Part shown: positions 45,174 through 56,091 of the stretch, in pieces
Layout: the number at the start of each line of letters is the position of its first letter
Position numbering within the stretch: the stretch's first letter is position 1
NCBI GenBank assembly: GCA_003117195.1
Contig: BDSI01000101.1
Span: forward strand, 1 to 64,000
Direction: 5' to 3'
DNA from: Eudorina sp. 2006-703-Eu-15
Taxonomy: Eukaryota > Chlorophyta > Chlorophyceae > Chlamydomonadales > Volvocaceae
Length of the DNA: 64,000 nt
Notes under the pieces: model-generated
Databases searched by the model: none
What the model was told of the DNA's origin: nothing
What the model saw: the letters and a program-made list of their open reading frames with translations, nothing else
Translations under genes and position numbers: made by a program

Positions 45174-45412
45174 CGTTGTTGCCGTTCAGCGAACGGGGTG
45201 GTGTGGGGTGATGCGGGGGTACCAGGGGGCGATGCGGATAGGTATGGAGAACGCTCCCACAAAGGGGAAGGCCGCGTGGACGCGGGGTGTTTTGGGGGCC
45301 GAACCAGGACTACAGAAGGGCCAAACGGAAGAGGAGAATATTGGCTTGTGGTTCGGACGGCCCGCGGAAAGCCCCAATCAACTCGGCACGAGTACGGGCG
45401 GTCACACTCACG

Positions 45413-45436
45413 CTTCGGGAATTAGAATTCCTGAAG
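45413..45436. other. 24-nt near-perfect inverted repeat in the convergent spacer
   Basis: CTTC-GGAATT and AATTCC-GAAG arms with single mismatches flank an AG centre. It is preserved in all four units (also near 48903, 52395 and 55887). It could be an RNA hairpin at the 3' end of either convergent transcript. Confidence 0.5.
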
Positions 45437-45536
45437 TGCGGTACAAGTGTACGGGCGAGCCAGCAAGGACAACGGACGGAGGCGAGTTTAGGGGAGAAAC
45501 CTTCACAGGATCTGCCCTTTGGTAGAAAGCGTAATA

Positions 45537-45548
45537 TTACATGTGTAA
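45537..45548. terminator. Bidirectional poly(A) signal TTACATGTGTAA (unit 1)
   Basis: The sequence contains TGTAA on the plus strand (45544-45548) and, overlapping at its left, TGTAA on the minus strand (45537-45541). It lies downstream of the 188-codon ORF and ~70 bp beyond the recombinase stop, where both convergent transcripts should end. Confidence 0.55.
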
Positions 45549-45616
45549 TTGTGGAAGTCCTTTCCGTGCGCGCCCCCCCCCCCCCGCGCGCTCGGGCAGA
45601 CCGCACACCAGAGCAC

Positions 45617-46064
45617 TCACACCCGGCGACGGGTACCGTCAGGCGCATCATGCCGGTGAGGATCCAGATATCGCTTTAGAGTACCGGTGCTACGCAGCTG
45701 GCTCAGGGTCAGCAACGAGGCGGCGTCCGAGCCCTGCTGGGCAGCATGCTGCAAAGCACCCCGGCGGAAACTATGACACGTTTCACCATCATACAGACCC
45801 GCACCCTGCAAGTGATGCCGCAATCGGTAAGTCAAACCAGAGCTACTCATCGGGGCCTCCGCAAAACCCTGGTGGTCCCGGCGCAGAGGCCGGAAGAAAT
45901 ACCCCGAGATCGGGCTACCGGGCGGGGCACCTGCCGCGACGCAGGCCTGCATGTACTCAGCCAACGCCCGCACGAAGCAATCCTGCGGATCCGCGGCTGG
46001 CTCGATCATTACGGGAGGCGCTCGGACTCCCTGGTATGTCTTGGTACCCAACTGAGACAACAAC
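45617..46064 (-). pseudogene. Tyrosine recombinase C-terminal fragment (unit 1)
   Basis: It encodes the last ~150 residues, including HSFRR (HxxR) and the nucleophile region LKRYLDP. The unit junction removes everything upstream, including the first catalytic Arg, and replaces it with antisense RT codons. It cannot be a full recombinase. Confidence 0.92.
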
Positions 46065-47398
46065 CGGCCGCAGGAAAGGATCAAGCGAAGTTCCAGTGCC
46101 GGCAAGTGACAACCATCTGCGCCGCGCTGGGTTTCACCTTCAGCCTCGACAAGTGTCAGCTAGCCCCGGCCCCCACTGTCCGCTTCCTGGGGTTCATCGT
46201 CGACGCCCCGGCGCAGGCGTTCCGGGTCCCGGATGACAAGGTGGAGGCGCTGACAGCCCAGGTGGCCGGCCTGCGGGCCCAGGGCTACGTGTCAGCCAGG
46301 GACGTCGCTAAGCTCGCCGGGAAAATCGTTAGCTTGTCCCCGGCGGTGGGGACGGCGCCGCTCCACAGCCGGGTGGTCGCTCGCGCACTTGCGGGGAAGG
46401 AGAGCTGGGACGCGGCTATCGCGTCGCCCGACCAGGTGCTGCGAGAGGCGGAGTTGTTCCTGGAGGTGCTGCGCGCCCGCAACGGCCGCACGTGCTGGCA
46501 CAAGGGCCCGGCGGTCATGGTGCACGCAGTAGGAGACGCGTCGGACCGAGCGTACGCCGCCTTCCTGCCAGACGGGCAGCTGGGACGGATGAGCATGAAA
46601 GTCCCGTTCAACCCCGAAGAGGTGGCCCGGGTACAGAAGAATCAATTCAGCAGCACCGAACGGGAGGTCCGCACCATTTGCCACCTTCTCCGCTGGCTGA
46701 AATCCTTGGCGCCCGGCTTGATCGAGGGCCGGCGGCTCCAGTATCACACCGACAGCCAGGCGGCGGGCTTCTGTGTGCTCGGGATGAAGGGAGCCAACGA
46801 ATGCCTGTGGGCGGTAGCGGAGGTCTACCGCCTCTGCTCGCTGACGGACACCGAGATCGACATGGTGTGGCACCCGCGCACGCACCCGCAACAGCAGCTG
46901 GCGGACGCTCTCAGCAAATACGAAGACGAGTCCCAGTGGGCCCTCAACTGGGAGGTGTTCCAGCTGCTGTGCGGGCAGCCCGAGCTGGGGGGACGGACGC
47001 CCGCGCTTGACCTCTTCGCGGATGAGTACACCAGCCGGGTGCCGGACGCCTTCTACTCCCGGTTCTGGAACCCACACGCCCTGGGGGTAGACGCCTTCGC
47101 CCAGAACTGGGCGCCGCCGGCTGAAGGGCCGCGACCGCTCCTGTACGCGAACCCGCCGTTCACCCAGATGGGGCGCGTACTGCGGAAGCTATGGGACGAG
47201 CGCCCGGACTGCCTGCTGGTTATGCCAGCCTGGCCACGGGCCTGGCGGGCGCTGCTGACGGGACTACCGATTCGGGCCCGGTGGCTGTTACCACACCGGG
47301 AGGACCTATGCGTCCCAGGGCCGATGCTCCCCCGGGCGGCACTCCGCCGCCCCATGGCGCCACGCTACCGGATGGAGGTGGCGTACATCGCATGGTAG
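46065..47398 (+). pseudogene. Headless polyprotein: RT thumb, RNase H, methyltransferase-like (unit 2)
   Basis: The RT fingers and catalytic palm are absent, because the unit starts right after motif C. RNase H acidic residues and the NPPF motif are intact, and no frameshift separates them here. The frame stays open leftward through antisense recombinase sequence to an ATG at 45746, giving an artificial 550-codon frame. Whether RNase H or methyltransferase protein could be made from it is unknown. Confidence 0.88.
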
Positions 47399-47478
47399 GT
47401 AGCCCGAGGAGGAGGGAGGCAGGGCGGCTGCCGGGCAGGAGTAACGCACCCCCGCACCGGGTCGCCCGTCTGCAGGCC

Positions 47479-47915
47479 ATGACCACAGGGTCGGGACTGC
47501 CCCCGCCGCTGGTCAGCCCGCCGGCCAGTCCCTTGTCGCCCGCTCGGAGGCGCGTGGTGATGTGCATCCACCGGGAGCAGCGGGGATGGGAGGCCGGCAC
47601 CCCACGGGGGATGGCGGCAGGCCACAGCCACCCGCTAACGACCGGCGTGGTGTCGCAACGCCTGGACGAGACCCCTTCGACGTGGCAGTACTGACGTGGG
47701 ACGGTTTCCTGATGGGCGCTTCCCCGGAAGATGTAGCCGACCTTCACCCCGAATGGATCGAGGGTGAACCGGGGGCGGCAGAACCATGGGTGCCGCTCAT
47801 GAGGGTGCACGTGCACGGCCACGTACCGTGGGACTGGGTGCTGCCCGCGGTCACAAGGGAGGGGACCAGAGAGGGCGAGGCCCACGCCGAAGGGCCGAGG
47901 CCCGGCCAACCCTGA
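47479..47915 (+). pseudogene. 145-codon ORF copy, frameshifted (unit 2)
   Basis: One C is missing in the ACCCC run near 47672 relative to unit 1, ending the protein early at 47692. Otherwise it is nearly identical to unit 1. Confidence 0.75.
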
Positions 47916-48095
47916 AGGGCGGACACGCGACACATGAGGGCCAAGTGCGGGTCATGTGCTGCGAACGGGGGGCGGGGAGGGTTTAACCAGGCAATGGGGG
48001 ACGGGAGAGAGGACGGATCGGAGGGGGGGGGGCAACGGGCCGGGGCGACCCAGGACAGGGCGGGACACTTCTGAGCTTACCCGCTCCTGCTACTC

Positions 48096-48662
48096 ATGTC
48101 TCAGGGTGTCGCGGAGGACTGGAACGGGCCGCCAAACGCGTACCCGTACGCGATAATTGACGACATCATGGTCATCACGGACCCGACCCACTGGTACGAC
48201 CCCGACGCCGACTTATCCCTCCCGGTGCGGGGCTCGCGGCTACGTATGGCGCGGTGCGTGGTTCAGGACCGCTGGAGCGCATACCACCTGGAGGACCAGG
48301 TCCGGGCAGCGTGGGACCGCCTGGGGCCCCCGCCGGGCGTAACACGCCGCCGCTATCACAATTGCATCATGATCATGGGTTGGCAACACGGAGTGGGCAC
48401 GGGGGTGGTGGATTATCTGGCCGGCCGCTACGCCGATTGGCCAGCGCTGCCGTCGTACGCCTTCTACTACCGGTGGACCCCGACGGCCTTCTGGGTTAAC
48501 GTCACCCAGCTCCCCCACCTTCCGCTGGGGGCATGGGTCCGCCTGAGCGAGGCCCCGGCTGAGGGGTACGGGCCCGACGACTGCTTGCGTCTGCTGGCGC
48601 GGGCCCTGCACGAGACGCATCTCTCCGGAGTGGACGGTCGGCGGGGTCTGGAACCGGCGTAG
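48096..48662 (+). CDS. Uncharacterised 188-codon ORF (unit 2)
   Basis: Intact copy, with the protein identical to unit 1 as far as read. The unit keeps the same upstream gap with a G run and the same downstream convergent spacer. Confidence 0.6.
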   Translation: MSQGVAEDWNGPPNAYPYAIIDDIMVITDPTHWYDPDADLSLPVRGSRLRMARCVVQDRWSAYHLEDQVRAAWDRLGPPPGVTRRRYHNCIMIMGWQHGVGTGVVDYLAGRYADWPALPSYAFYYRWTPTAFWVNVTQLPHLPLGAWVRLSEAPAEGYGPDDCLRLLARALHETHLSGVDGRRGLEPA

Positions 48663-49026
48663 CGTTGTTGCCGTTCAGCGAACGGGGTGGTGTGGGGTGA
48701 TGCGGGGGGTACCAGGGGGCGATGCGGATAGGTATGGAGAACGCTCCCACAAAGGGGAAGGCCGCGTGGACGCGGGGTGTTTTGGGGGCCGAACCAGGAC
48801 TACAGAAGGGCCAAACGGAAGAGGAGAATATTGGCTTGTGGTTCGGACGGCCCGCGGAAAGCCCCAATCAACTCGGCACGAGTACGGGCGGTCACACTCA
48901 CGCTTCGGGAATTAGAATTCCTGAAGTGCGGTACAAGTGTACGGGCGAGCCAGCAAGGACAACGGACGGAGGCGAGTTTAGGGGAGAAACCTTCACAGGA
49001 TCTGCCCTTTGGTAGAAAGCGTAATA

Positions 49027-49038
49027 TTACATGTGTAA
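49027..49038. terminator. Bidirectional poly(A) signal (unit 2)
   Basis: Exact copy of TTACATGTGTAA between the 188-codon ORF and the recombinase fragment. Confidence 0.5.
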
Positions 49039-49107
49039 TTGTGGAAGTCCTTTCCGTGCGCGCCCCCCCCCCCCCCGCGCGCTCGGGCAGACCGCACACC
49101 AGAGCAC

Positions 49108-49555
49108 TCACACCCGGCGACGGGTACCGTCAGGCGCATCATGCCGGTGAGGATCCAGATATCGCTTTAGAGTACCGGTGCTACGCAGCTGGCTCAGGGT
49201 CAGCAACGAGGCGGCGTCCGAGCCCTGCTGGGCAGCATGCTGCAAAGCACCCCGGCGGAAACTATGACACGTTTCACCATCATACAGACCCGCACCCTGC
49301 AAGTGATGCCGCAATCGGTAAGTCAAACCAGAGCTACTCATCGGGGCCTCCGCAAAACCCTGGTGGTCCCGGCGCAGAGGCCGGAAGAAATACCCCGAGA
49401 TCGGGCTACCGGGCGGGGCACCTGCCGCGACGCAGGCCTGCATGTACTCAGCCAACGCCCGCACGAAGCAATCCTGCGGATCCGCGGCTGGCTCGATCAT
49501 TACGGGAGGCGCTCGGACTCCCTGGTATGTCTTGGTACCCAACTGAGACAACAAC
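49108..49555 (-). pseudogene. Tyrosine recombinase C-terminal fragment (unit 2)
   Basis: Same truncation and same retained HxxR and Tyr region as in unit 1. Confidence 0.92.
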
Positions 49556-50887
49556 CGGCCGCAGGAAAGGATCAAGCGAAGTTCCAGTGCCGGCAAGTGA
49601 CAACCATCTGCGCCGCGCTGGGTTTCACCTTCAGCCTCGACAAGTGTCAGCTAGCCCCGGCCCCCACTGTCCGCTTCCTGGGGTTCATCGTCGACGCCCC
49701 GGCGCAGGCGTTCCGGGTCCCGGATGACAAGGTGGAGGCGCTGACAGCCCAGGTGGCCGGCCTGCGGGCCCAGGGCTACGTGTCAGCCAGGGACGTCGCT
49801 AAGCTCGCCGGGAAAATCGTTAGCTTGTCCCCGGCGGTGGGGACGGCGCCGCTCCACAGCCGGGTGGTCGCTCGCGCACTTGCGGGGAAGGCGAGCTGGG
49901 ACGCGGCTATCGCGTCGCCCGACCAGGTGCTGCGAGAGGCGGAGTTGTTCCTGGAGGTGCTGCGCGCCCGCAACGGCCGCACGTGCTGGCACAAGGGCCC
50001 GGCGGTCATGGTGCACGCAGTAGGAGACGCGTCGGACCGAGCGTACGCCGCCTTCCTGCCAGACGGGCAGCTGGGACGGATGAGCATGAAAGTCCCGTTC
50101 AACCCCGAAGAGGTGGCCCGGGTACAGAAGAATCAATTCAGCAGCACCGAACGGGAGGTCCGCACCATTTGCCACCTTCTCCGCTGGCTGAAATCCTTGG
50201 CGCCCGGCTTGATCGAGGGCCGGCGGCTCCAGTATCACACCGACAGCCAGGCGGCGTGCTTCTGTGTGCTCGGGATGAAGGGAGCCAACGAATGCCTGTG
50301 GGCGGTAGCGGAGGTCTACCGCCTCTGCTCGCTGACGGACACCGAGATCGACATGGTGTGGCACCCGCGCACGCACCCGCAACAGCAGCTGGCGGACGCT
50401 CTCAGCAAATACGAAGACGAGTCCCAGTGGGCCCTCAACTGGGAGGTGTTCCAGCTGCTGTGCGGGCAGCCCGAGCTGGGGGGACGGACGCCCGCGCTTG
50501 ACCTCTTCGCGGATGAGTACACCAGCCGGGTGCCGGACGCCTTCTACTCCCGGTTCTGGAACCCACACGCCCTGGGGGTAGACGCCTTCGCCCAGAACTG
50601 GGCGCCGCCGGCTGAAGGGCCGCGACCGCTCCTGTACGCGAACCCGCCGTTCACCCAGATGGGGCGCGTACTGCGGAAGCTATGGGACGAGCGCCCGGAC
50701 TGCCTGCTGGTTATGCCAGCCTGGCCACGGGCCTGGCGGGCGCTGCTGACGGGACTACCGATTCGGGCCCGGTGGCTGTTACCACACCGGGAGGACCTAT
50801 GCGTCCCAGGGCCGATGCTCCCCGGGCGGCACTCCGCCGCCCCATGGCGCCACGCTACCGGATGGAGGTGGCGTACATCGCATGGTA
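49556..50887 (+). pseudogene. Headless polyprotein (unit 3), late frameshift
   Basis: As in unit 2, but with Ala replacing Glu after AGK and Cys replacing Gly after DSQAA in RNase H. One C is missing near 50822, which alters the last ~20 residues of the methyltransferase-like domain. Confidence 0.87.
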
Positions 50888-50968
50888 GGTAGCCCGAGGA
50901 GGAGGGAGGCAGGGCGGCTGCCGGGCAGGAGTAACGCACCCCCGCACCGGGTCGCCCGTCTGCAGGCC

Positions 50969-51406
50969 ATGACCACAGGGTCGGGACTGCCCCCGCCGCT
51001 GGTCAGCCCGCCGGCCAGTCCCTTGTCGCCCGCTCGGAGGCGCGTGGTGATGTGCATCCACCGGGAGCAGCGGGGATGGGAGGCCGGCACCCCACGGGGG
51101 ATGGCGGCAGGCCACAGCCACCCGCTAACGACCGGCGTGGTGTCGCAACGCCTGGACGAGACCCCCTTCGACGTGGCAGTACTGACGTGGGACGGTTTCC
51201 TGATGGGCGCTTCCCCGGAAGATGTAGCCGACCTTCACCCCGAATGGATCGAGGGTGAACCGGGGGCGGCAGAACCATGGGTGCCGCTCATGAGGGTGCA
51301 CGTGCACGGCCACGTACCGTGGGACTGGGTGCTGCCCGCGGTCACAAGGGAGGGGACCAGAGAGGGCGAGGCCCACGCCGAAGGGCCGAGGCCCGGCCAA
51401 CCCTGA
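50969..51406 (+). CDS. Uncharacterised 145-codon ORF (unit 3)
   Basis: Intact, same length as unit 1. This and unit 1 are the two undamaged copies. Confidence 0.55.
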   Translation: MTTGSGLPPPLVSPPASPLSPARRRVVMCIHREQRGWEAGTPRGMAAGHSHPLTTGVVSQRLDETPFDVAVLTWDGFLMGASPEDVADLHPEWIEGEPGAAEPWVPLMRVHVHGHVPWDWVLPAVTREGTREGEAHAEGPRPGQP

Positions 51407-51586
51407 AGGGCGGACACGCGACACATGAGGGCCAAGTGCGGGTCATGTGCTGCGAACGGGGGCGGGGGAGGGTTTAACCAGGCAATGGGGGACGGGAGAG
51501 AGGACGGATCGGAGGGGGGGGGGCAACGGGCCGGGGCGACCCAGGACGGGGCGGGACACTTCTGAGCTTACCCGCTCCTGCTACTC

Positions 51587-52153
51587 ATGTCTCAGGGTGT
51601 CGCGGAGGACTGGAACGGGCCGCCAAACGCGTACCCGTACGCGATAATTGACGACATCATGGTCATCACGGACCCGACCCACTGGTACGACCCCGACGCC
51701 GACTTATCCCTCCCGGTGCGGGGCTCGCGGCTACGTATGGCGCGGTGCGTGGTTCAGGACCGCTGGAGCGCATACCACCTGGAGGACCAGGTCCGGGCAG
51801 CGTGGGACCGCCTGGGGCCCCCGCCGGGCGTAACACGCCGCCGCTATCACAATTGCATCATGATCATGGGTTGGCAACACGGAGTGGGCACGGGGGTGGT
51901 GGATTATCTGGCCGGCCGCTACGCCGATTGGCCAGCGCTGCCGTCGTACGCCTTCTACTACCGGTGGACCCCGACGGCCTTCTGGGTTAACGTCACCCAG
52001 CTCCCCCACCTTCCGCTGGGGGCATGGGTCCGCCTGAGCGAGGCCCCGGCTGAGGGGTACGGGCCCGACGACTGCTTGCGTCTGCTGGCGCGGGCCCTGC
52101 ACGAGACGCATCTCTCCGGAGTGGACGGTCGGCGGGGTCTGGAACCGGCGTAG
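51587..52153 (+). CDS. Uncharacterised 188-codon ORF (unit 3)
   Basis: Intact, same protein as units 1 and 2. Confidence 0.6.
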   Translation: MSQGVAEDWNGPPNAYPYAIIDDIMVITDPTHWYDPDADLSLPVRGSRLRMARCVVQDRWSAYHLEDQVRAAWDRLGPPPGVTRRRYHNCIMIMGWQHGVGTGVVDYLAGRYADWPALPSYAFYYRWTPTAFWVNVTQLPHLPLGAWVRLSEAPAEGYGPDDCLRLLARALHETHLSGVDGRRGLEPA

Positions 52154-52517
52154 CGTTGTTGCCGTTCAGCGAACGGGGTGGTGTGGGGTGATGCGGGGGG
52201 TACCAGGGGGCGATGCGGATAGGTATGGAGAACGCTCCCACAAAGGGGAAGGCCGCGTGGACGCGGGGTGTTTTGGGGGCCGAACCAGGACTACAGAAGG
52301 GCCAAACGGAAGAGGAGAATATTGGCTTGTGGTTCGGACGGCCCGCGGAAAGCCCCAATCAACTCGGCACGAGTACGGGCGGTCACACTCACGCTTCGGG
52401 AATTAGAATTCCTGAAGTGCGGTACAAGTGTACGGGCGAGCCAGCAAGGACAACGGACGGAGGCGAGTTTAGGGGAGAAACCTTCACACGATCTGCCCTT
52501 TGGTAGAAAGCGTAATA

Positions 52518-52529
52518 TTACATGTGTAA
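52518..52529. terminator. Bidirectional poly(A) signal (unit 3)
   Basis: Exact copy of TTACATGTGTAA in the convergent spacer. Confidence 0.5.
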
Positions 52530-52599
52530 TTGTGGAAGTCCTTTCCGTGCGCGCCCCACCCCCCCCCCGCGCACTCGGGCAGACCGCACACCAGAGCAC

Positions 52600-53047
52600 T
52601 CACACCCGGCGACGGGTACCGTCAGGCGCATCATGCCGGTGAGGATCCAGATATCGCTTTAGAGTACCGGTGCTACGCAGCTGGCTCAGGGTCAGCAACG
52701 AGGCGGCGTCCGAGCCCTGCTGGGCAGCATGCTGCAAAGCACCCCGGCGGAAACTATGACACGTTTCACCATCATACAGACCCGCACCCTGCAAGTGATG
52801 CCGCAATCGGTAAGTCAAACCAGAGCTACTCATCGGGGCCTCCGCAAAACCCTGGTGGTCCCGGCGCAGAGGCCGGAAGAAATACCCCGAGATCGGGCTA
52901 CCGGGCGGGGCACCTGCCGCGACGCAGGCCTGCATGTACTCAGCCAACGCCCGCACGAAGCAATCCTGCGGATCCGCGGCTGGCTCGATCATTACGGGAG
53001 GCGCTCGGACTCCCTGGTATGTCTTGGTACCCAACTGAGACAACAAC
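52600..53047 (-). pseudogene. Tyrosine recombinase C-terminal fragment (unit 3)
   Basis: Same truncation as units 1 and 2, with HxxR and Tyr retained and the first Arg missing. Confidence 0.92.
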
Positions 53048-54381
53048 CGGCCGCAGGAAAGGATCAAGCGAAGTTCCAGTGCCGGCAAGTGACAACCATC
53101 TGCGCCGCTCTGGGTTTCACCTTCAGCCTCGACAAGTGTCAGCTAGCCCCGGCCCCCACTGTCCGCTTCCTGGGGTTCATCGTCGACGCCCCGGCGCAGG
53201 CGTTCCGGGTCCCGGATGACAAGGTGGAGGCGCTGACAGCCCAGGTGGCCGGCCTGCGGGCCCAGGGCTACGTGTCAGCCAGGGACGTCGCTAAGCTCGC
53301 CGGGAAAATCGTTAGCTTGTCCCCGGCGGTGGGGACGGCGCCGCTCCACAGCCGGGTGGTCGCTCGCGCACTTGCGGGGAAGGCGAGCTGGGACGCGGCT
53401 ATCGCGTCGCCCGACCAGGTGCTGCGAGAGGCGGAGTTGTTCCTGGAGGTGCTGCGCGCCCGCAACGGCCGCACGTGCTGGCACAAGGGCCCGGCGGTCA
53501 TGGTGCACGCAGTAGGAGACGCGTCGGACCGAGCGTACGCCGCCTTCCTGCCAGACGGGCAGCTGGGACGGATGAGCATGAAAGTCCCGTTCAACCCCGA
53601 AGAGGTGGCCCGGGTACAGAAGAATCAATTCAGCAGCACCGAACGGGAGGTCCGCACCATTTGCCACCTTCTCCGCTGGCTGAAATCCTTGGCGCCCGGC
53701 TTGATCGAGGGCCGGCGGCTCCAGTATCACACCGACAGCCAGGCGGCGTGCTTCTGTGTGCTCGGGATGAAGGGAGCCAACGAATGCCTGTGGGCGGTAG
53801 CGGAGGTCTACCGCCTCTGCTCGCTGACGGACACCGAGATCGACATGGTGTGGCACCCGCGCACGCACCCGCAACAGCAGCTGGCGGACGCTCTCAGCAA
53901 ATACGAAGACGAGTCCCAGTGGGCCCTCAACTGGGAGGTGTTCCAGCTGCTGTGCGGGCAGCCCGAGCTGGGGGGACGGACGCCCGCGCTTGACCTCTTC
54001 GCGGATGAGTACACCAGCCGGGTGCCGGACGCCTTCTACTCCCGGTTCTGGAACCCACACGCCCTGGGGGTAGACGCCTTCGCCCAGAACTGGGCGCCGC
54101 CGGCTGAAGGGCCGCGACCGCTCCTGTACGCGAACCCGCCGTTCACCCAGATGGGGCGCGTACTGCGGAAGCTATGGGACGAGCGCCCGGACTGCCTGCT
54201 GGTTATGCCAGCCTGGCCACGGGCCTGGCGGGCGCTGCTGACGGGACTACCGATTCGGGCCCGGTGGCTGTTACCACACCGGGAGGACCTATGCGTCCCA
54301 GGGCCGATGCTCCCCCGGGCGGCACTCCGCCGCCCCATGGCGCCACGCTACCGGATGGAGGTGGCGTACATCGCATGGTAG
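53048..54381 (+). pseudogene. Headless polyprotein (unit 4)
   Basis: RT thumb, RNase H and methyltransferase-like domains in one frame to the stop at 54379-54381. It carries the same two substitutions as unit 3 and has no RT catalytic core. Confidence 0.88.
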
Positions 54382-54461
54382 GTAGCCCGAGGAGGAGGGA
54401 GGCAGGGCGGCTGCCGGGCAGGAGTAACGCACCCCCGCACCGGGTCGCCCGTCTGCAGGCC

Positions 54462-54898
54462 ATGACCACAGGGTCGGGACTGCCCCGCCGCTGGTCAGCC
54501 CGCCGGCCAGTCCCTTGTCGCCCGCTCGGAGGCGCGTGGTGATGTGCATCCACCGGGAGCAGCGGGGATGGGAGGCCGGCACCCCACGGGGGATGGCGGC
54601 AGGCCACAGCCACCCGCTAACGACCGGCGTGGTGTCGCAACGCCTGGACGAGACCCCCTTCGACGTGGCAGTACTGACGTGGGACGGTTTCCTGATGGGC
54701 GCTTCCCCGGAAGATGTAGCCGACCTTCACCCCGAATGGATCGAGGGTGAACCGGGGGCGGCAGAACCATGGGTGCCGCTCATGAGGGTGCACGTGCACG
54801 GCCACGTACCGTGGGACTGGGTGCTGCCCGCGGTCACAAGGGAGGGGACCAGAGAGGGCGAGGCCCACGCCGAAGGGCCGAGGCCCGGCCAACCCTGA
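54462..54898 (+). pseudogene. 145-codon ORF copy, frameshifted near its start (unit 4)
   Basis: One C is missing at about 54486. The remaining frame is open from about 54515 to the normal stop. Confidence 0.75.
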
Positions 54899-55079
54899 AG
54901 GGCGGACACGCGACACATGAGGGCCAAGTGCGGGTCATGTGCTGCGAACGGGGGGCGGGGGAGGGTTTAACCAGGCAATGGGGGACGGGAGAGAGGACGG
55001 ATCGGAGGGGGGGGGGCAACGGGCCGGGGCGACCCAGGACGGGGCGGGACACTTCTGAGCTTACCCGCTCCTGCTACTC

Positions 55080-55645
55080 ATGTCTCAGGGTGTCGCGGAG
55101 GACTGGAACGGGCCGCCAAACGCGTACCCGTACGCGATAATTGACGACATCATGGTCATCACGGACCCGACCCACTGGTACGACCCCGACGCCGACTTAT
55201 CCCTCCCGGTGCGGGGCTCGCGGCTACGTATGGCGCGGTGCGTGGTTCAGGACCGCTGGAGCGCATACCACCTGGAGGACCAGGTCCGGGCAGCGTGGGA
55301 CCGCCTGGGGCCCCGCCGGGCGTAACACGCCGCCGCTATCACAATTGCATCATGATCATGGGTTGGCAACACGGAGTGGGCACGGGGGTGGTGGATTATC
55401 TGGCCGGCCGCTACGCCGATTGGCCAGCGCTGCCGTCGTACGCCTTCTACTACCGGTGGACCCCGACGGCCTTCTGGGTTAACGTCACCCAGCTCCCCCA
55501 CCTTCCGCTGGGGGCATGGGTCCGCCTGAGCGAGGCCCCGGCTGAGGGGTACGGGCCCGACGACTGCTTGCGTCTGCTGGCGCGGGCCCTGCACGAGACG
55601 CATCTCTCCGGAGTGGACGGTCGGCGGGGTCTGGAACCGGCGTAG
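55080..55645 (+). pseudogene. 188-codon ORF copy, frameshifted (unit 4)
   Basis: One C is missing at about 55313, giving a stop at 55323-55325. Downstream codons continue in another frame to 55645. Confidence 0.78.
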
Positions 55646-56009
55646 CGTTGTTGCCGTTCAGCGAACGGGGTGGTGTGGGGTGATGCGGGGGGTACCAGGG
55701 GGCGATGCGGATAGGTATGGAGAACGCTCCCACAAAGGGGAAGGCCGCGTGGACGCGGGGTGTTTTGGGGGCCGAACCAGGACTACAGAAGGGCCAAACG
55801 GAAGAGGAGAATATTGGCTTGTGGTTCGGACGGCCCGCGGAAAGCCCCAATCAACTCGGCACGAGTACGGGCGGTCACACTCACGCTTCGGGAATTAGAA
55901 TTCCTGAAGTGCGGTACAAGTGTACGGGCGAGCCAGCAAGGACAACGGACGGAGGCGAGTTTAGGGGAGAAACCTTCACACGATCTGCCCTTTGGTAGAA
56001 AGCGTAATA

Positions 56010-56021
56010 TTACATGTGTAA
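56010..56021. terminator. Bidirectional poly(A) signal (unit 4)
   Basis: Exact copy of TTACATGTGTAA. It lies just downstream of the only long recombinase gene, so this is the copy most likely to be used by it. Confidence 0.55.
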
Positions 56022-56091
56022 TTGTGGAAGTCCTTTCCGTGCGCGCCCCACCCCCCCCCCGCGCGCTCGGGCAGACCGCACACCAGAGCAC

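Noticed and set aside
45746..47398. 550-codon plus-strand frame joining antisense recombinase to RNase H
   Set aside because: It exists only because of the unit junction. The first ~110 codons are antisense to the recombinase, so it is not a designed fusion.
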